Of a stretch of DNA of 44,426 bases, positions 7,892 through 16,082 are shown in pieces; positions within the stretch are counted from its first letter, which is position 1; each line of letters opens with the position of its first letter. The notes beneath the pieces were generated by a model. It searched no databases. It was not told the DNA's origin and saw only the letters and a list, made by a program, of their open reading frames with translations. The stretch is taken from assembly GCA_021323705.1 (NCBI GenBank), contig JAJPKL010000016.1, positions 1 through 44,426 on the forward strand, written 5' to 3'. Origin of the DNA: Nitrososphaerota archaeon. GTDB taxonomy: Archaea > Thermoproteota > Nitrososphaeria > Nitrososphaerales > Nitrosopumilaceae. The translations under genes were made by a program, and so were the position numbers.

Positions 7892-9102
7892 ATTCCTTTA
7901 AGATAACTTTCAGGGTTTTTGAGCTCTCTTGTAGTAGGTGGTTTTTCAATCAGAGTTCTATAGGCATCCTTGCCAATCTTGCCAACTAGATATTCAGTGA
8001 AATCCATTCCCATGCTTTTTCTTATCTGATATGAGGAAATGTCAGTGTTTGCAAATGTTACCAGGTAGTTGTGAAAGTCCTGATCCTCTTTTAGTATGTT
8101 TCTTACTACAAACTCTGCCATACCTTCCATTGCTGTAAATGCAGCGTGATGAGTCTGTATTGGCTTGAGCCACCTCTGGTAAATGTCAAGCAGTTGCGGT
8201 ATGGACTCTAAAATCTTTGGGTCTACTGAGACTTTGGTAAATGTCATGACGTCAGGGCCCAAGACTCTGACAATAAAGTTGTCAGGGTTTAGAGTGAAAA
8301 AGAGGTTTGCCTTTTGCGCTATTGGATATTCGTCTGGCACAGGAGGAAGCTGCAGATATTCGTAGAGGTTTTTTATTTTTGCGCCGTCTAGCGATAAAAT
8401 TATGTCTGCAAGCTCTTCGTTTATCTCATTTACTTGAGTTACGGCATTTTTGTTAATTTCATAGAGGTTTTTTTGCATAGAGTGAATCTGCTCTTCTAGT
8501 ATGGTCATCTTCATGGCTCCGTGATATCCAGAATTTACACGGGTAAAGTTAGACTCGTATGGTTGTCCCAATTTGTGCAAAATTATTTGCGGATAACTTG
8601 AAAGAACAAACTTGTTTAGATATATCGTTGATTCATAAAAGTCGCCATAGGTGGTAGATATCTGAGAAATGTATCCCTTGGCATACGTTGAATATACAAG
8701 AAACTGCGATACATTGCTCTCTGCAAGGTGCGCTATCTTATTGGTATCTTCATGCGCTATTGCAGTAAAGAGGTCGTCAACAAAGGCAGCTGAATTTTTT
8801 GTCGGAAATACCTTGCGGCCCTTCAAGCGCTTAAACTCTACCAAGTCTGGAAACTCTGCCTTGTTGTCAGGAACCGAGATTCCAGTAAAGTCGGATGCTT
8901 TTTGTGCACTGCCAGCTACAATCTGTTCATATATTGTCCTGATGTCGTCAAAAACTATCTTTGAGCCAAAGACTTCGGCTGCCTTTGACTGGGACTCTTT
9001 GATGGTTTTTTCTTCGTTTAATTCAACTGATATTTGGTCTAAAAGCGCAAACGCAAACTCTTCAAACTCATCCATTTCAAGTTTGATGATCTGCAAACCC
9101 AT
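7888..9102 (-). CDS. Conserved-looking protein of unknown function, 404 residues
   Basis: Soluble, helix-rich protein of 404 residues that I cannot place in a family. It has no signal peptide or clear membrane segment. Visible features are an acidic N-terminus (MDEFEEFAFALLDQ), a central EEQIHSMQ followed by a long amphipathic helix, and a C-terminal HHAAFTAMEGMAEFVVRNIL. EEQIH is not a proper HEXXH motif, so a metallopeptidase call is not supported. Its four-base overlap with the SirB1/TPR gene indicates a two-gene operon and a shared job. Confidence 0.8.
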   Translation of the reverse strand: MGLQIIKLEMDEFEEFAFALLDQISVELNEEKTIKESQSKAAEVFGSKIVFDDIRTIYEQIVAGSAQKASDFTGISVPDNKAEFPDLVEFKRLKGRKVFPTKNSAAFVDDLFTAIAHEDTNKIAHLAESNVSQFLVYSTYAKGYISQISTTYGDFYESTIYLNKFVLSSYPQIILHKLGQPYESNFTRVNSGYHGAMKMTILEEQIHSMQKNLYEINKNAVTQVNEINEELADIILSLDGAKIKNLYEYLQLPPVPDEYPIAQKANLFFTLNPDNFIVRVLGPDVMTFTKVSVDPKILESIPQLLDIYQRWLKPIQTHHAAFTAMEGMAEFVVRNILKEDQDFHNYLVTFANTDISSYQIRKSMGMDFTEYLVGKIGKDAYRTLIEKPPTTRELKNPESYLKGI

Positions 9103-9464
9103 TTAACATTAACTTTAACACCAAATGTACCTAAAAGATCAAAAATGGCTCCAAAGTTATACAAAAATGCTATAAAATTCAGATAATTTTGCAGTTTCTG
9201 ATTAAAAATGCTTTCTTGCAATATATCTAAAGAAAGAACATCATGCCAAATTATTTCCAATTCGTGCTTGATTATGATAAAATATTTTTTCTGCCTTTGA
9301 ATCTAAAACGATTTAATTTTTTCAAACGTTATCAAATCTGAAAAAAATCGCGCTCAAAATGAGAGGTTGAGAAGATTTTAGTTGGCTGTAAGGATAGTCT
9401 CTACATCTATGTAGAAATATCTACTACAAGATGAAACAAAAGGTTGCTATATAATCTTGCCAAG
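9103..9464. promoter_or_regulatory. Divergent intergenic region with a short palindrome
   Basis: No gene is visible in these 362 bases, which are AT-rich and separate the 404-residue gene from the channel gene. The only clear structure is CTACAT-CT-ATGTAG at 9401-9414, 50 nt before the channel ATG, with a further CTAC direct copy at 9421. It could be an operator; nothing else supports that. Confidence 0.3.
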
Positions 9465-10427
9465 ATGACTGGGTCATCTCCACCAATTTGTGGAATCGTG
9501 ATATTATCGATAATAGCATTAGGAATTAGTACACACTTTGCATACGCGCAAACCACTCCCTCTGTTGACAGATTCTATGAGCCAGAGACTGCAGCAATAA
9601 CATCATTTGCAAGTTCTGTAGCAGGAGCCGCTCCTAAAATAATTGCAGCTGGCGTGCTTTTGGCAGTAGGACTTTTTGCAGGAAAGCTAGTGGGAAGAGT
9701 GGTAGAAAAGACTGCTAGAAAAATAATGCAAAAGGCAAACGTGGAAAGCATTCCAGACGTGCATATGGTAGAGGAAACGGTTGGAAAATTTGATTCAGTT
9801 CGACTCATTGCTTCAACAATAAAGTGGTTTGTTTATCTGTTCTTTGTAGTAGCTGCAATTAACGCACTGGAACTCCAACAATTGACAACAGCGATGACAT
9901 CGCTGTGGCTTTGGATTCCAAACCTGTTGGCCTTTGTTCTCATCGTTCTCATAGGATCTATAATTGCAAATTATGTAATCAAGTGGGTAAACCATGAACT
10001 TATGGTGAGACACTATGGCGGCACAAGATATGTTGGAGTGGGAGTAAAGACTGTAGTTTACAGCATCGTCTTTGCAGTAGGTCTGACACAAATTGGCATT
10101 GGCCAATCTGTAATCCCGACACTAGTGTCTGCATTCTCGTGGAGCATTGCAGTTGCGGTAGGTGCTGCCATCGCAGTAGGACTGGGATTTACTCTAAAAG
10201 ATGTACTGCCAGCTGCAATAGCAGGTGCCTCAACCCAAAGAACCGTATTCAAGATTGGACAAAAAGTCAAGATAGGCGAAGTTTCGGGAACAATTACTGC
10301 TGTAGAACTACTGCATATCATCGTGGCAAACGAGAAAAATGAGAGCATAGTGATCCCAACAAAAGAACTCATGAATAAACAGGTCACTATACTGCACAAG
10401 CCAAACAAGGATATGCTTACTGTATAA
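9465..10427 (+). CDS. Small-conductance mechanosensitive channel-like protein
   Basis: Membrane protein of 320 residues in the MscS-related group. Order: N-terminal signal or membrane segment ending near THFAYAQ, a first conserved helix (AAPKIIAAGVLLAVGLFAG), two further membrane helices (about 120-180), the pore-lining-like Ala/Gly-rich helix (AVAVGAAIAVGLGFTLKD) and a small beta domain (VFKIGQKVKIGEVSGTITAVELL) typical of MscS. It lacks the large C-terminal MscS cage. ATG 9465 was preferred over TTG 9444 because it gives a cleaner leader. Probably opens under hypo-osmotic shock; ion selectivity cannot be read. Confidence 0.88.
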   Translation: MTGSSPPICGIVILSIIALGISTHFAYAQTTPSVDRFYEPETAAITSFASSVAGAAPKIIAAGVLLAVGLFAGKLVGRVVEKTARKIMQKANVESIPDVHMVEETVGKFDSVRLIASTIKWFVYLFFVVAAINALELQQLTTAMTSLWLWIPNLLAFVLIVLIGSIIANYVIKWVNHELMVRHYGGTRYVGVGVKTVVYSIVFAVGLTQIGIGQSVIPTLVSAFSWSIAVAVGAAIAVGLGFTLKDVLPAAIAGASTQRTVFKIGQKVKIGEVSGTITAVELLHIIVANEKNESIVIPTKELMNKQVTILHKPNKDMLTV

Positions 10428-10471
10428 AATCTAGAAAAGGCATATCTTTCTCCATGAATAAGTAACATACA

Positions 10472-11227
10472 ATGCAGACCAGCTGTTCAACACTTGATCT
10501 TGATGCAATAAAGAACTCTTTTCTGTTCTACAAGACCGTAACTAGCCAGTATGAAGACCAAAAAGTGCTACGATCAGTCCGGGAATTGGTGCCAAAAGAT
10601 ATTCCAGAAGACGACCTGCCGTCGCTTTTAAAGTGGTTCAAAGGTTTCATGACTTGGACGCCAAATCAAATTGCGTGTGAGAGATGCAGTGCGGATAAAA
10701 CTCCATATTTTATGCAAATCAAAGTAGAGGCAGGCAAGTCTTGGCAGGTGCGCAAGACAGAGGTTCATACATGCAGTAAATGTGGGACAAAAAAGATAAT
10801 CCCAAGGTATAGCGACGTACTAAAAATTGCTGAGACTCGATATGGAAGATGTGGTGAATGGTCCATACTATTTGGAGCCATTCTAAATTCAATGCACTTC
10901 AAATCACGAATTGCATATGACTATCTAGACCATTGCTGGAATGAAGTGTTTGCTGATGGCAAGTGGATTCATGTGGATCCGACATTTCAGTATCCGTATT
11001 CTCTTGACAATCCCCACTATTACGAGCGAAACTGGAACAAACAATATGTTTACGTTATTGCATTTTCGCCTGAAGGAATCGAAGATGTAACTGATAGGTA
11101 TACCGAACAATTAGCGGCGGTCCTATCAAGAAGGCAAAGCCTAGGTAAATTTGGAGACTCAAATGCCGGCTTGATTTCTGATCTACAGAGTCTTTACACC
11201 AGCATACAATCATTGTACGAACAATGA
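10472..11227 (+). CDS. Peptide:N-glycanase (PNGase)-like transglutaminase-fold protein
   Basis: Protein of 251 residues strongly resembling the catalytic core of eukaryotic cytoplasmic peptide:N-glycanase (Png1), which removes N-glycans from misfolded glycoproteins. The CxxC pairs C69/C72 and C101/C104 form the zinc site, and the triad sits in GRCGEW (C127), LDHCWNEV (H154) and WIHVDPT (D169). The downstream YYERNWNK, YVIAFSPEGIEDVT and RY also fit Png1. The PUB and PAW domains of animal enzymes are absent. There is no signal peptide, so it acts in the cytoplasm. Activity is inferred from the intact triad; a general transglutaminase-like protease is the alternative. Confidence 0.82.
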   Translation: MQTSCSTLDLDAIKNSFLFYKTVTSQYEDQKVLRSVRELVPKDIPEDDLPSLLKWFKGFMTWTPNQIACERCSADKTPYFMQIKVEAGKSWQVRKTEVHTCSKCGTKKIIPRYSDVLKIAETRYGRCGEWSILFGAILNSMHFKSRIAYDYLDHCWNEVFADGKWIHVDPTFQYPYSLDNPHYYERNWNKQYVYVIAFSPEGIEDVTDRYTEQLAAVLSRRQSLGKFGDSNAGLISDLQSLYTSIQSLYEQ

Positions 11228-11245
11228 TAAGAATGCCGTATCCTG

Positions 11246-12505
11246 TTATGATGATACTGCAAGTGGTTTGCGTTTCCCTGACTTGAGAAAGAACGCACAA
11301 GCTATGATTGCTCCAGCACCAATCTCTATGGCAGTAAAGCTGTAAAATGGCAAAGCATAGTTGATTGTGAAAAGCGCTGCTCCAATTATTGTTCCTGCAG
11401 AAACTGCGATGTTCTTTAGGACGTCATATATTGCAAATAGTGGGGGCCTCTTTTCTCGTGGAGTCAGCTCAATTTGGAGAGCCTCGTGTGTTGGGCCGTA
11501 ATTTACCCCAGTTGCAATCATGGCAAGCAATATTCCAAGAATTCCCCAAAATGAATGCTCAAAGACAAGAATTGTAGAGAGCGGCGCTGTAGTGATAACT
11601 GATATGAGCAATATTTTTCTCTTGTCAAACCTGTCAGAGACAATTCCAAGGGGAGTCCTCACAAGATTTGCAAACAAGAGTTGCATGCTCAAAATTACTC
11701 CCCACTGGAAGGTGTCAAGTTTTGCAATTGCAGTACCATAAAATATCAAATATGGACCTGTTATCGAGTTTGCGACAATAACTAGCACATAGGCTGACAG
11801 CAGCGGTATCAACACTTTTGGCAATCTGGATAGGTTTGACACAAAATCTCTGGAATAGTGAAAAACCAACCCAAACGGCTCTAGCTTACTGCCTTGGGAT
11901 GGCAAAAGATCTTGTTTTGTATGTAGCCTTGGACTCTTTTCACGCAGAAACTTGATCAAAAGTATGGTAGAGACTGGAGCCATTGCAAGAGATATCAAGA
12001 CTCCTGCTCTGAATCCATATATTGTGCCCATTGTATGAACTAGGTATCCCCCCAGGAGAGGTGCAAACATGGAAGGAATTGTGGTAAGTGTCTGGTAAAG
12101 CGAGAGCTGAGCCGTCCTGCTTTTCTGAATTGTGGCATCAGCCACAAGCTGCCTCCATGCGGTCGAACCAATTGCACCTCCTGCACCGATCAATATTGGA
12201 ATTGAAAGCATTGTCCAACTGTTTGAGAGATAGCATCCAACAAGCATAACAGGTCCTATCCATGATGTTAGGATTGCAATCTTTCGAAGACTGTGTCTGC
12301 CTGTGATGATCCCGCCAGTAATGGTTGATGGTATTCCAATTAGTGTGGCAAATGTTGTGATTATTCCATACTGGAGAACTGTTCCTCCAAGAGAAGTGAA
12401 ATAAATTGGAAGAAATGATAGTGCAATATTGCTCGCACTTGAAATCGAGGTTGCAACAATGAGTATAGTGATGTTTCCTCTTGGAATGAGCTCTTTCGTA
12501 TCAAT
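11246..12505 (-). CDS. Major facilitator superfamily transporter, start codon non-canonical
   Basis: MFS permease with about 12 membrane helices. The first in-frame ATG (12247) would cut off about 86 residues that clearly belong to the protein: the same frame stays open to 12557 and encodes hydrophobic segments (NITILIVATSISSASNIALS, FATLIGIPSTITGGIITGR) and an MFS-like GGIITGRHSLRK loop. No ATG, GTG or TTG occurs in that stretch. ATT at 12505 is chosen because TTAAAGTA lies about 24 nt upstream, the spacing of leaderless genes here. The substrate is unknown. It follows the UspA gene by about 75 nt. Confidence 0.72.
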   Translation of the reverse strand: MDTKELIPRGNITILIVATSISSASNIALSFLPIYFTSLGGTVLQYGIITTFATLIGIPSTITGGIITGRHSLRKIAILTSWIGPVMLVGCYLSNSWTMLSIPILIGAGGAIGSTAWRQLVADATIQKSRTAQLSLYQTLTTIPSMFAPLLGGYLVHTMGTIYGFRAGVLISLAMAPVSTILLIKFLREKSPRLHTKQDLLPSQGSKLEPFGLVFHYSRDFVSNLSRLPKVLIPLLSAYVLVIVANSITGPYLIFYGTAIAKLDTFQWGVILSMQLLFANLVRTPLGIVSDRFDKRKILLISVITTAPLSTILVFEHSFWGILGILLAMIATGVNYGPTHEALQIELTPREKRPPLFAIYDVLKNIAVSAGTIIGAALFTINYALPFYSFTAIEIGAGAIIACAFFLKSGKRKPLAVSS

Positions 12506-12579
12506 GGTATCTATACAAAACTCTACTTTAACTTGTTTGGTCGAGGAGGTTATCTTTTAGATTGATGATCTCTTCAAGA

Positions 12580-13008
12580 CTATTTTATTATGAGAACAGG
12601 GCATTTTGAATGCTGGGATATACTGCTTGCCACACTGCCAAGTAGCAGTTTTTTAAAGCCACCAAGTCCACGTGAGCCCATTACTATAAGATCAACCTCG
12701 TGTGAATCCGCATAAGCCAACAGCACATCTGTAACAGAGACACCCTCCAAAACATCAGTTTTAACAGGTATCTGTAACTCTTTCAATTTTGATTCAAGTT
12801 TTGCAAGTGCGTCTGCTGCGCTCTTTCGCAAAAGGATCAACGTTTCTGCATATGATGCTGCAAAGGATGGGTCCATAGGAACTTGGGGCACAATGCATGC
12901 TACAACACTAATCTTTGAACTGTATTTTTTGGACAAATCTACTGCATATTCCAGAGCTCTGTTAGCGGGTTCCGACTGGTCATATGGGACCATGATGTGT
13001 CTTATCAT
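12580..13008 (-). CDS. Universal stress protein (UspA family)
   Basis: Single-domain UspA protein of 142 residues. The ATP-binding signature GSRGLGGFKKLLLGSVASS near the C-terminus is complete, so it is expected to bind ATP, and the N-terminus IRHIMVPYDQSEPANRAL has the conserved Asp. It lies 36 nt downstream of a four-CBS protein on the same strand and has no regulon palindrome of its own, so it is probably read from the CBS promoter. Confidence 0.92.
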   Translation of the reverse strand: MIRHIMVPYDQSEPANRALEYAVDLSKKYSSKISVVACIVPQVPMDPSFAASYAETLILLRKSAADALAKLESKLKELQIPVKTDVLEGVSVTDVLLAYADSHEVDLIVMGSRGLGGFKKLLLGSVASSISQHSKCPVLIIK

Positions 13009-13043
13009 ATCTCTGCTCCAAGACTACGGCTAAAGAACCTATC

Positions 13044-13904
13044 TTATACAAAATGCGGATCTTTTTTAATAAGACGAAAATGAGTCTCTATCTCAGAATA
13101 TGCCTTTACTATATCGGTTGAGCTGACAATTCCCTCAAGCGAACCCTTGCCGTCAACCACTGGGATGCCGCTAACCTTGTATTCCGTCATCAGTTTGGCT
13201 GCCGCAGCAAGATCATCTTCCATCTCAACAGTAAGTAGCTCTTCACGTATCAAGTCGCCTACTCTCATCTCTTTTGCACTGGCACTAGGCAAAAGATAAT
13301 CCCGAGTACTCTTGTTGGCCTTGAAAAAACCGCTGTTTCTCAAGAAAGTATCGTATGTGATTACACCTATGGGTTTTCCCTCATTGTCGGTGACTACTAG
13401 TCTTGAGATCTTGTTTTTGTTTAACACGTCTAAAGCAAAGTAAAGCGAGTCTGATTTGCGGCAAGTGATTATCTTCTTTGACATGTAATCCTCAACTCTG
13501 TACACCCTGCCATACAGACTAGCAAAATTTCTGGCCAAGTCAGACTTTGTTATTATTCCGATAATCTTACCATCGTTGTCAACTACAATGACTGAGCTTA
13601 TTTGAAACGTGTCCATTCTAATAGCTGACTGTGTTGGGATATCTTCATCATCTCCGTGTATTGTAACTAAATTCCTTGTCATGACATTTTGGATGGATAT
13701 CTTGTCTAGAGGCTTTGTTGTCTTGTCGTACTGCAAAAATCTTCCAATGTCGCGCTCTGTCACTATCCCTACAGGAAAATTGTCTTTTACTATGACAACG
13801 CGTTTTATGTCATTTTTTTGCATCAAAAATAATGCATCGTTGATAGTATCTTCTAATCCTAGTGTCAATACAGGGGTGGTAAATCGATGCACTTTAGCCA
13901 TCAT
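13044..13904 (-). CDS. Four-CBS-domain protein
   Basis: Protein of 286 residues made only of two CBS pairs: repeats near residues 8-60, 70-125, 140-190 and 220-275, each with a GIVTERD/GIITKSD-type element (PVGIVTERDIGRFL, IIGIITKSDLARNF, PIGVITYDTFL, LEGIVSSTDIVKAY). CBS pairs typically bind adenosine nucleotides or SAM; the missing catalytic partner suggests a free-standing sensor. Two adjacent ATG codons are available (13904, 13901). A TATA-like TTTAAA lies 26 nt upstream and the regulon box 42 nt upstream. UspA follows in the same direction. Confidence 0.92.
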   Translation of the reverse strand: MMAKVHRFTTPVLTLGLEDTINDALFLMQKNDIKRVVIVKDNFPVGIVTERDIGRFLQYDKTTKPLDKISIQNVMTRNLVTIHGDDEDIPTQSAIRMDTFQISSVIVVDNDGKIIGIITKSDLARNFASLYGRVYRVEDYMSKKIITCRKSDSLYFALDVLNKNKISRLVVTDNEGKPIGVITYDTFLRNSGFFKANKSTRDYLLPSASAKEMRVGDLIREELLTVEMEDDLAAAAKLMTEYKVSGIPVVDGKGSLEGIVSSTDIVKAYSEIETHFRLIKKDPHFV

Positions 13905-13946
13905 ACATCATCTTTGTTTCTGGACAATTTAAAGAGCAAATACCAT

Positions 13947-13960
13947 TTTCATTCATGATT
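13947..13960 (-). promoter_or_regulatory. TATCA-N4-TGATA box, weak copy (CBS/UspA operon)
   Basis: TTTCA-TTCA-TGATT, two mismatches to consensus, 42 nt before the CBS start at 13904 and directly upstream of its TATA. The position, more than the sequence, supports it. Confidence 0.45.
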
Positions 13961-13992
13961 ATCATTCTTGTTTTGAAAAATCTGTAAAGTTC

Positions 13993-14334
13993 CTAATTCT
14001 CATTGCTTGAATTAGGAACAATTTCTACTTCAACCGAACCGTTGTTGAAGCAAGTCATGATTGACTTTATCTTTGATTTGTACAAAAAGTACTTTTTACC
14101 ATCTTGGCTGATGGAGCCTGAGATCCCAAGCAATTTGTGGCCGTGAAGTCTCTGAACTCTGCGGTAGGCCGTGCTGATTGGTATTCCACATTCATTGCTC
14201 AAATCAATTGCAGATTTTGGCATATCTATAGTAGACTCGAGTATGATGCGAGAGTACTTGTCTGCCAAGATCTCAAGTAGAGTATCTTTTGTTGTTTCTT
14301 CCTGTATCTCTTTTCCATGTAGTAATACTTGCAT
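13993..14334 (-). CDS. Winged-helix (ArsR-like) transcriptional regulator, paralogue 1
   Basis: Small DNA-binding protein of 113 residues with a helix-turn-helix in the middle (DLSNECGIPISTAYRRVQRL, residues about 47-66) and a beta-wing (LGISGSISQDGKKYFLYKSK). The C-terminal FNNGSVEVEIVPNSS may mediate dimerisation. A second copy at 29489-29833 is closely similar throughout (same MQVL start, NNGSV tail). ATG 14334 lies 26 nt from a TATA box, so it is leaderless. Its promoter carries a perfect TGCATTGC palindrome, suggesting autoregulation (inference). Confidence 0.85.
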   Translation of the reverse strand: MQVLLHGKEIQEETTKDTLLEILADKYSRIILESTIDMPKSAIDLSNECGIPISTAYRRVQRLHGHKLLGISGSISQDGKKYFLYKSKIKSIMTCFNNGSVEVEIVPNSSNEN

Positions 14335-14356
14335 GACGTATCTTTAGACTATTTTT

Positions 14357-14392
14357 GATATAACCAGTAGGACTGCATTGCCATGCAATGCA
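14357..14392 (-). promoter_or_regulatory. Promoter of HTH paralogue 1 with TGCATTGC palindrome
   Basis: TATA element (TTATATC on the minus strand) at 14357-14363 and, just upstream, TGCATTGC-CAT-GCAATGCA at 14374-14392, a perfect 8-bp inverted repeat ending 39 nt before the start codon. The promoter of the second HTH gene is nearly the same sequence. Confidence 0.65.
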
Positions 14393-14422
14393 TACAAAAC
14401 AGGCACAAAAATCTGATTTTTT

Positions 14423-14436
14423 TACCAGTCGTGATA
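14423..14436 (+). promoter_or_regulatory. TATCA-N4-TGATA box (gene at 14479)
   Basis: TACCA-GTCG-TGATA, one mismatch, 42 nt before ATG 14479. TTTTAAATA at 14449-14457 is the TATA box. The spacing selects the third of three clustered ATGs as the start. Confidence 0.65.
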
Positions 14437-14478
14437 ATGTTATTTTCGTTTTAAATAACATTTTACGCAATGATGTGC

Positions 14479-14811
14479 ATGTCGCAAAGCGTAGAAACAC
14501 AGTACGACAGTTTTCTAGGCCAACTTTTGAATAAGCTAGGAAAAATAGATCTCAAATTGGCAACAGACGTGATGTACTATGAGCGAAACTTTACTGATGT
14601 AGAGCCTAAAGTTGAGCTGGACATACATTATAGATCTGGCATCAACTTGGACAAGAAAAAATACGAACTGGAAGCCAGTTACATGGTTGCCCGAGAAGGG
14701 GAGCACGGACTTAGAGCTGTTGGACTAGCATCGATGGATGATCTGGTAGAACTATCAAAAGATCCTGATATTGAGAAAATCAGTGGATTTGCCACTTGTG
14801 CGTCTTACTAG
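14479..14811 (+). CDS. Small protein of unknown function, 110 residues
   Basis: Soluble alpha/beta protein of 110 residues with no recognised family. It contains a beta-rich middle (PKVELDIHYRSGINLDKKKYELEASYMV) and ends with a helix and GFATCASY. ATGs at 14470, 14473 and 14479 are all in frame; 14479 is chosen because the TATA centre is 25-26 nt and the regulon box 42 nt upstream. It is divergent from the HTH regulator, so the two may be regulated together, and it belongs to the stress regulon by promoter. Confidence 0.7.
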   Translation: MSQSVETQYDSFLGQLLNKLGKIDLKLATDVMYYERNFTDVEPKVELDIHYRSGINLDKKKYELEASYMVAREGEHGLRAVGLASMDDLVELSKDPDIEKISGFATCASY

Positions 14812-14844
14812 TCGTACCTAAATCTATTTTTTATTTGATTAAAA

Positions 14845-15423
14845 CTAGTATTCGTGCTCGCTAAAGTCTGCGCCCAGGGCACTGCTTACTATGGCTGTAT
14901 TTGGGGTAGTACGTGATTTGACTGCAAGATTTGGCATGAACTGATAAAAGATCTGCTTCAAAAGCATCTCTGTAAATAAAGACCACTTTATTCCAAGGTT
15001 GTGTTGGACGATAAAGTGATGAATCTCACCTTCTATTCTGTGGTCTGATGTCATCCCTGAAGCTCTCATGTAATCTTCAAAAGCCTCGATTGCTCGTTTT
15101 AGGTCATAATTGCCTTTCATAAACATAACCCAGTCCTTTACCAGCGGTATCATGACGTCTATTATCTTGTTTATGGTGTCTCCTTCCATCTCTTCTCCTA
15201 GGGTCTTTAAGATGTCCTTTGGAACAGGTATCATTCCAATGTTCTCGGCAAATCTGTCCCAGTTGACATATTTTTCCAAAATTTGTTTCACAAGTACGTT
15301 TTGCGAGATCTTTTTCTGCATTGCCTCCGTTTCCAATTCGGCCACTATATGTGACGGTAACCTGTAGCTTATGCTTCTTGTATCTTCATGTTTTGTAGGA
15401 TGAGGTTTTCTTTTTACGGCCAT
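14845..15423 (-). CDS. Ribbon-helix-helix regulator-like protein
   Basis: Protein of 192 residues with a basic start and an RHH/Arc-type DNA-binding segment at about residues 16-52 (RSISYRLPSHIVAELETEAM, then SQNVLVKQILEKYV). The remaining 140 residues are helical and unassigned (WDRFAENIGMIPVPKDILKTL, then a long middle with MFMKGNYDLKRAIEAFEDYM) and could sense a ligand or make oligomers. The TATA-like TTATATAAT is about 35 nt before the ATG, so a short leader is likely. It lacks the regulon box found at most neighbours, which makes it a candidate regulator of them (inference). Confidence 0.75.
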   Translation of the reverse strand: MAVKRKPHPTKHEDTRSISYRLPSHIVAELETEAMQKKISQNVLVKQILEKYVNWDRFAENIGMIPVPKDILKTLGEEMEGDTINKIIDVMIPLVKDWVMFMKGNYDLKRAIEAFEDYMRASGMTSDHRIEGEIHHFIVQHNLGIKWSLFTEMLLKQIFYQFMPNLAVKSRTTPNTAIVSSALGADFSEHEY

Positions 15424-15476
15424 CTAAAGCTGATCCTTCTGCCCCCTACCATCTTATATAATTAATTGTGACCTGC

Positions 15477-15989
15477 CTATTCATTTTTTATATGTACTTT
15501 ATCAATGTGTTCACATATTGCTTTTGTATCTTTGAACTGCATAGAACAATAAGGACAAAACGTCTTGTCGCCTGTTTCCAATTCTGGGAGCAGGAAATTT
15601 TGGCCTTCTAGGTTTCCGCATACCATTTTTTGAGTGATTAGACCAATTGGGCGTTTATCTATTACGACAAGTCTGCGTATGTCGTGTTTTTTCATCAATT
15701 CTAACGCTTCTCGAACTGGAGAATTCTTTGAAATTGTGATGAGGGGACTCTTGGTTATCTGTTTTAACGTGGTCCTTGTCGGGTCAAGTCCTTTTGCAAC
15801 TACATCATACAGAATATCTTTTTCGGTGACTATGCCAATTATCTTGTTTTTCTCAAATACTAGAATACTATCTACTTTAGATTCCGTCATGGCCTGTGCC
15901 GCGTCTTGAATGGTAAGATTGCTCTCAATTGTAGTCATTTTTGGGTTAGTGAACTTGTAAACTGGTTCATTGAGCAGCTCTAATGCCAT
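15477..15989 (-). CDS. CBS-pair protein with C-terminal C2H2 zinc finger
   Basis: Protein of 170 residues. A CBS pair covers about residues 12-125 (IIGIVTEKDILYDVV, RPIGLITQKMV), and the C-terminus has a classical C2H2 finger: CPYCSMQF ... CEHIDKVH, with spacing C-x2-C then H-x4-H. A ligand-sensing pair joined to a nucleic-acid or protein-binding finger suggests a signal-responsive regulator (inference). The start ATG 15989 was preferred over 16007 because the TATA (TTTAAT) is 26 nt and the regulon box 41 nt upstream. Confidence 0.85.
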   Translation of the reverse strand: MALELLNEPVYKFTNPKMTTIESNLTIQDAAQAMTESKVDSILVFEKNKIIGIVTEKDILYDVVAKGLDPTRTTLKQITKSPLITISKNSPVREALELMKKHDIRRLVVIDKRPIGLITQKMVCGNLEGQNFLLPELETGDKTFCPYCSMQFKDTKAICEHIDKVHIKNE

Positions 15990-16030
15990 GAGATACAGTA
16001 CAAGCAACCGGATTTAATTTTAGGGGTGTT

Positions 16031-16044
16031 TCTCAGGGTTGATA
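16031..16044 (-). promoter_or_regulatory. TATCA-N4-TGATA box (CBS-C2H2 gene)
   Basis: TCTCA-GGGT-TGATA, one mismatch, 41 nt before the ATG at 15989 and 15-16 nt from the centre of its TATA box. Confidence 0.6.
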
Positions 16045-16082
16045 ATACCGCACATGAATTGGATGACAAAAATAAAAAGAGA

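Noticed and set aside
7888-9102. Metallopeptidase call for the 404-residue protein (EEQIH)
   Set aside because: It is not HEXXH and no third ligand pattern is evident.
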